Origin: JACZWL01 sp046756445
GTDB lineage: Bacteria; Pseudomonadota; Gammaproteobacteria; Steroidobacterales; Woeseiaceae
Direction of reading: 5' to 3'
Length of the DNA: 16,370 bases
NCBI GenBank assembly: GCA_046756445.1
Contig: JBHHWI010000066.1
Span: 1 to 16,370, forward strand
This document shows, in pieces, positions 14,331 to 16,370 of the stretch. Both the position numbers and the translations under genes were made by a program. Every line of letters begins with the position of its first letter. Position 1 is the stretch's first letter. The notes under the pieces are model-generated. The model saw only the letters and a program-made list of their open reading frames with translations, made no database searches and was not told the DNA's origin.

Positions 14331-16370
14331 ATGACGAATGAGTTTGCTCTGTGGCTTGCCATAGGCGCGGGTGTTCTGGCGGTCTTGTATGGGCTCGTAT
14401 CCATACAGTGGGTTCTGAAGCAACCGGCCGGCAACGAACGCATGCAAGAGATTGCACGGGCGATTCAGGAAGGGGCGGGCGCTTATATGAACCGCCAGTA
14501 CTTCACGATCAGCATCGTCGGGGTCATGTTGTTTCTGATTCTGGGCGTCGTGCTCGAGTGGCATACCGCCATTGGTTTTGCCATCGGTGCGATCTTTTCC
14601 GGCGCAGCCGGCTACATCGGCCTCTCCATCTCGGTCCGGGCGAATGTCCGCACGGCCGAGGCCGCAATCGAGGGCGTTAATCCGGCGCTGAATATTGCGT
14701 TTCGCGGCGGGGCGATTACGGGCCTGCTCGTAGTAGGGCTCGGTCTGTTCGGCGTCGCCGGGTATTTCTACGTGTTGACCAGCATGGGCGCAACTGCCGA
14801 CGATGCAATACATGCACTCGTCGGCCTGGCATTCGGCGGTTCCCTTATCTCTATTTTCGCGCGACTCGGCGGTGGCATCTTTACGAAGGGCGCCGACGTA
14901 GGCGCAGACCTCGTCGGCAAAGTCGAAGCCGGTATTCCGGAGGACGATCCTCGAAATCCGGGCGTCATTGCCGATAACGTCGGCGACAACGTCGGGGACT
15001 GCGCCGGCATGGCGGCTGACCTGTTCGAGACCTACGCGGTCACGATCATCGCCACCATGTTGCTTGGCACTATGGTCGCCTCGACCTACACGTTTGCCGC
15101 AATTATCTATCCGTTGGTGCTGGGCGCCGCCTCGATCGTCGCCTCAATCATTGGCACGTTCGTCGTGCGTACGTCGGAAGGCGGCAAGATCATGGGCGCG
15201 CTTTATAAAGGCGTGATCGTCGCCGGCATCCTCGCGGCAATCGCCTTCTACCCGATTACGAGCGCAATGATGGGCGCAAGTGAAAACGTAATCGGGATAT
15301 TCGGCTCTGCATTGATCGGCCTGGCCCTGACTGCCGCAATGGTCTCGATCACCGAGTACTACACGGGAACGGATTTCAAGCCTGTCAGGACGATCGCCAA
15401 TGCGTCACTGACGGGCGACGCAACCAACATCATTGCCGGCCTCGGCGTATCAATGAAATCGACGGCGCTGCCGGTGATTGCCGTTTGCCTCAGCATCTGG
15501 GGCGCCTTCGAACTGGCGCCCGACGGTGATTCGCTCGCCGGCCTTTATAACATCGCCATCGCGGCAACCACGATGTTGTCGATGACCGGAGTCATCGTTG
15601 CGCTCGACGCATTCGGCCCGATAACGGACAATGCCGGCGGTATCGCGGAGATGTCCGAGCTTCCGCCCGAGGTACGCAAAATCACAGATCAGCTGGACGC
15701 GGTCGGCAACACGACCAAGGCCGTCACCAAGGGCTATGCGATCGGCTCTGCCGGGCTGGCTGCGCTGGTTCTGTTCGCCGACTACACGAATGCGCTTGCC
15801 GCAAGGGACATCATTATCGACTTCGATTTATCCGATCATCTGGTGATCATTGGCCTGTTCATCGGCGGTCTGGTGCCGTTCCTGTTCGGCTCGATGGCCA
15901 TGGAGGCAGTCGGTCGCGCGGCCGGCTCTGTTGTCAACGAGGTCCGGCGTCAGTTCCGCGAGATCGAAGGCATCATGGAAGGCACCGGCAAACCGGACTA
16001 CAGCCGCGCCGTCGACCTCCTGACCAGGGCTGCGATCAAGGAGATGATCGTGCCTTCGCTGTTGCCAGTCGGCGTACCGATCGTTGTCGGACTGGCGCTC
16101 GGGCCCAAAGCGCTCGGCGGTCTGCTGTTGGGAACCATCATCACGGGTCTTTTCGTCGCGATCTCGATGACAGCCGGCGGCGGCGCCTGGGACAACGCCA
16201 AGAAATATATCGAGGACGGCAACCTTGGCGGCAAGGGCTCCGATGCTCACAAGGCAGCGGTCACCGGCGATACTGTAGGCGACCCCTATAAGGACACGGC
16301 TGGGCCGGCGATCAATCCGCTGATCAAGATTATCAATATCGTGGCGCTTCTGATCGTACCGCTGTTTTAG
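14331..16370 (+). CDS. hppA: K+-independent H+-translocating membrane pyrophosphatase
   Basis: A 679-residue, roughly 16-helix inner-membrane pump that couples pyrophosphate hydrolysis to proton export, or can make pyrophosphate from the proton gradient. The substrate site is seen as DVGADLVGKVE (189-199), followed by DDPRNPGVIADNVGDNVGDCAGMAADLFETY. Later blocks are EYYTG, DAFGPITDNAGGIAEM, and near the C-terminus GGAWDNAKKYIEDG and GDTVGDPYKDTAGPAINPLIKI. In GNTTKAVTKG, Lys463 and Thr466 occupy the two positions that mark the K+-independent, proton-pumping class; K+-dependent enzymes have Ala and Gly/other there. The ATG has GGGAG (14318-14322) eight bases upstream. The stop TAG is the last codon of the window, so the gene is complete. 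It lies downstream of pfp on the same strand. Confidence 0.98.
   Translation: MTNEFALWLAIGAGVLAVLYGLVSIQWVLKQPAGNERMQEIARAIQEGAGAYMNRQYFTISIVGVMLFLILGVVLEWHTAIGFAIGAIFSGAAGYIGLSISVRANVRTAEAAIEGVNPALNIAFRGGAITGLLVVGLGLFGVAGYFYVLTSMGATADDAIHALVGLAFGGSLISIFARLGGGIFTKGADVGADLVGKVEAGIPEDDPRNPGVIADNVGDNVGDCAGMAADLFETYAVTIIATMLLGTMVASTYTFAAIIYPLVLGAASIVASIIGTFVVRTSEGGKIMGALYKGVIVAGILAAIAFYPITSAMMGASENVIGIFGSALIGLALTAAMVSITEYYTGTDFKPVRTIANASLTGDATNIIAGLGVSMKSTALPVIAVCLSIWGAFELAPDGDSLAGLYNIAIAATTMLSMTGVIVALDAFGPITDNAGGIAEMSELPPEVRKITDQLDAVGNTTKAVTKGYAIGSAGLAALVLFADYTNALAARDIIIDFDLSDHLVIIGLFIGGLVPFLFGSMAMEAVGRAAGSVVNEVRRQFREIEGIMEGTGKPDYSRAVDLLTRAAIKEMIVPSLLPVGVPIVVGLALGPKALGGLLLGTIITGLFVAISMTAGGGAWDNAKKYIEDGNLGGKGSDAHKAAVTGDTVGDPYKDTAGPAINPLIKIINIVALLIVPLF

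Noticed and set aside
1..16370. Mobile elements, CRISPR arrays, tRNA or rRNA genes, phage or defence genes
   Set aside because: None seen: all substantial frames resolve to chromosomal housekeeping families and no direct-repeat arrays or transposase-like proteins are present.

Overview
The window is gene-dense chromosomal DNA from what looks like a free-living gammaproteobacterium. The evidence is a GC-rich sequence, a transketolase-gap pair divergent from metK, an mpl gene, a CpdA-type phosphodiesterase, RNase D, and a gammaproteobacterial-style PPi-phosphofructokinase beside a membrane pyrophosphatase. That last pair recalls methanotrophs, purple sulfur bacteria and related lithotrophic or Woeseia-like lineages; lineage below class level is a guess. 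I see no tRNA, rRNA, IS element, CRISPR array or phage gene. No gene-free stretch exceeds about 230 bases.

Left part (1-2512, minus strand): a carbon-metabolism operon, tkt followed by gap with no spacing. gap runs off the left edge just before its catalytic cysteine. A 227-base divergent control region (2513-2739) separates it from a plus-strand group: metK, ahcY, a CpdA-like metallophosphoesterase and a TraB/GumN-family exported protein (2740-6977). metK and ahcY make S-adenosylmethionine and clear S-adenosylhomocysteine. The CpdA-like gene has no ordinary start codon in the right place.

Middle (6986-9083): rubredoxin (minus) is divergent from hemL (plus, tetrapyrrole synthesis). hemL converges on, and overlaps by 35 bases, a stand-alone LON N-terminal-domain protein.

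The LON-domain gene is the last of a minus-strand group (11028-8496): unknown inner-membrane protein, mpl (murein peptide recycling), LON-domain protein. The first two share one base at the stop/start junction. rnd (RNase D) diverges from this group and converges on adk with a 41-base coding overlap.

Right part (12154-16370): adk (minus) diverges from pfp (plus), which is followed 135 bases later by hppA. The residues mark pfp as the pyrophosphate-using, reversible phosphofructokinase and hppA as a K+-independent proton-pumping pyrophosphatase. Together they suggest a cell that uses pyrophosphate as an energy carrier. The 135-base pfp-hppA gap holds a strong extended -10 and a strong GC hairpin.

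I find no clearly new multi-gene system. The best leads are the pfp/hppA pair with its leader, the missing start of the CpdA-like gene, the unknown membrane protein coupled to mpl, and the overlapping convergent gene ends.
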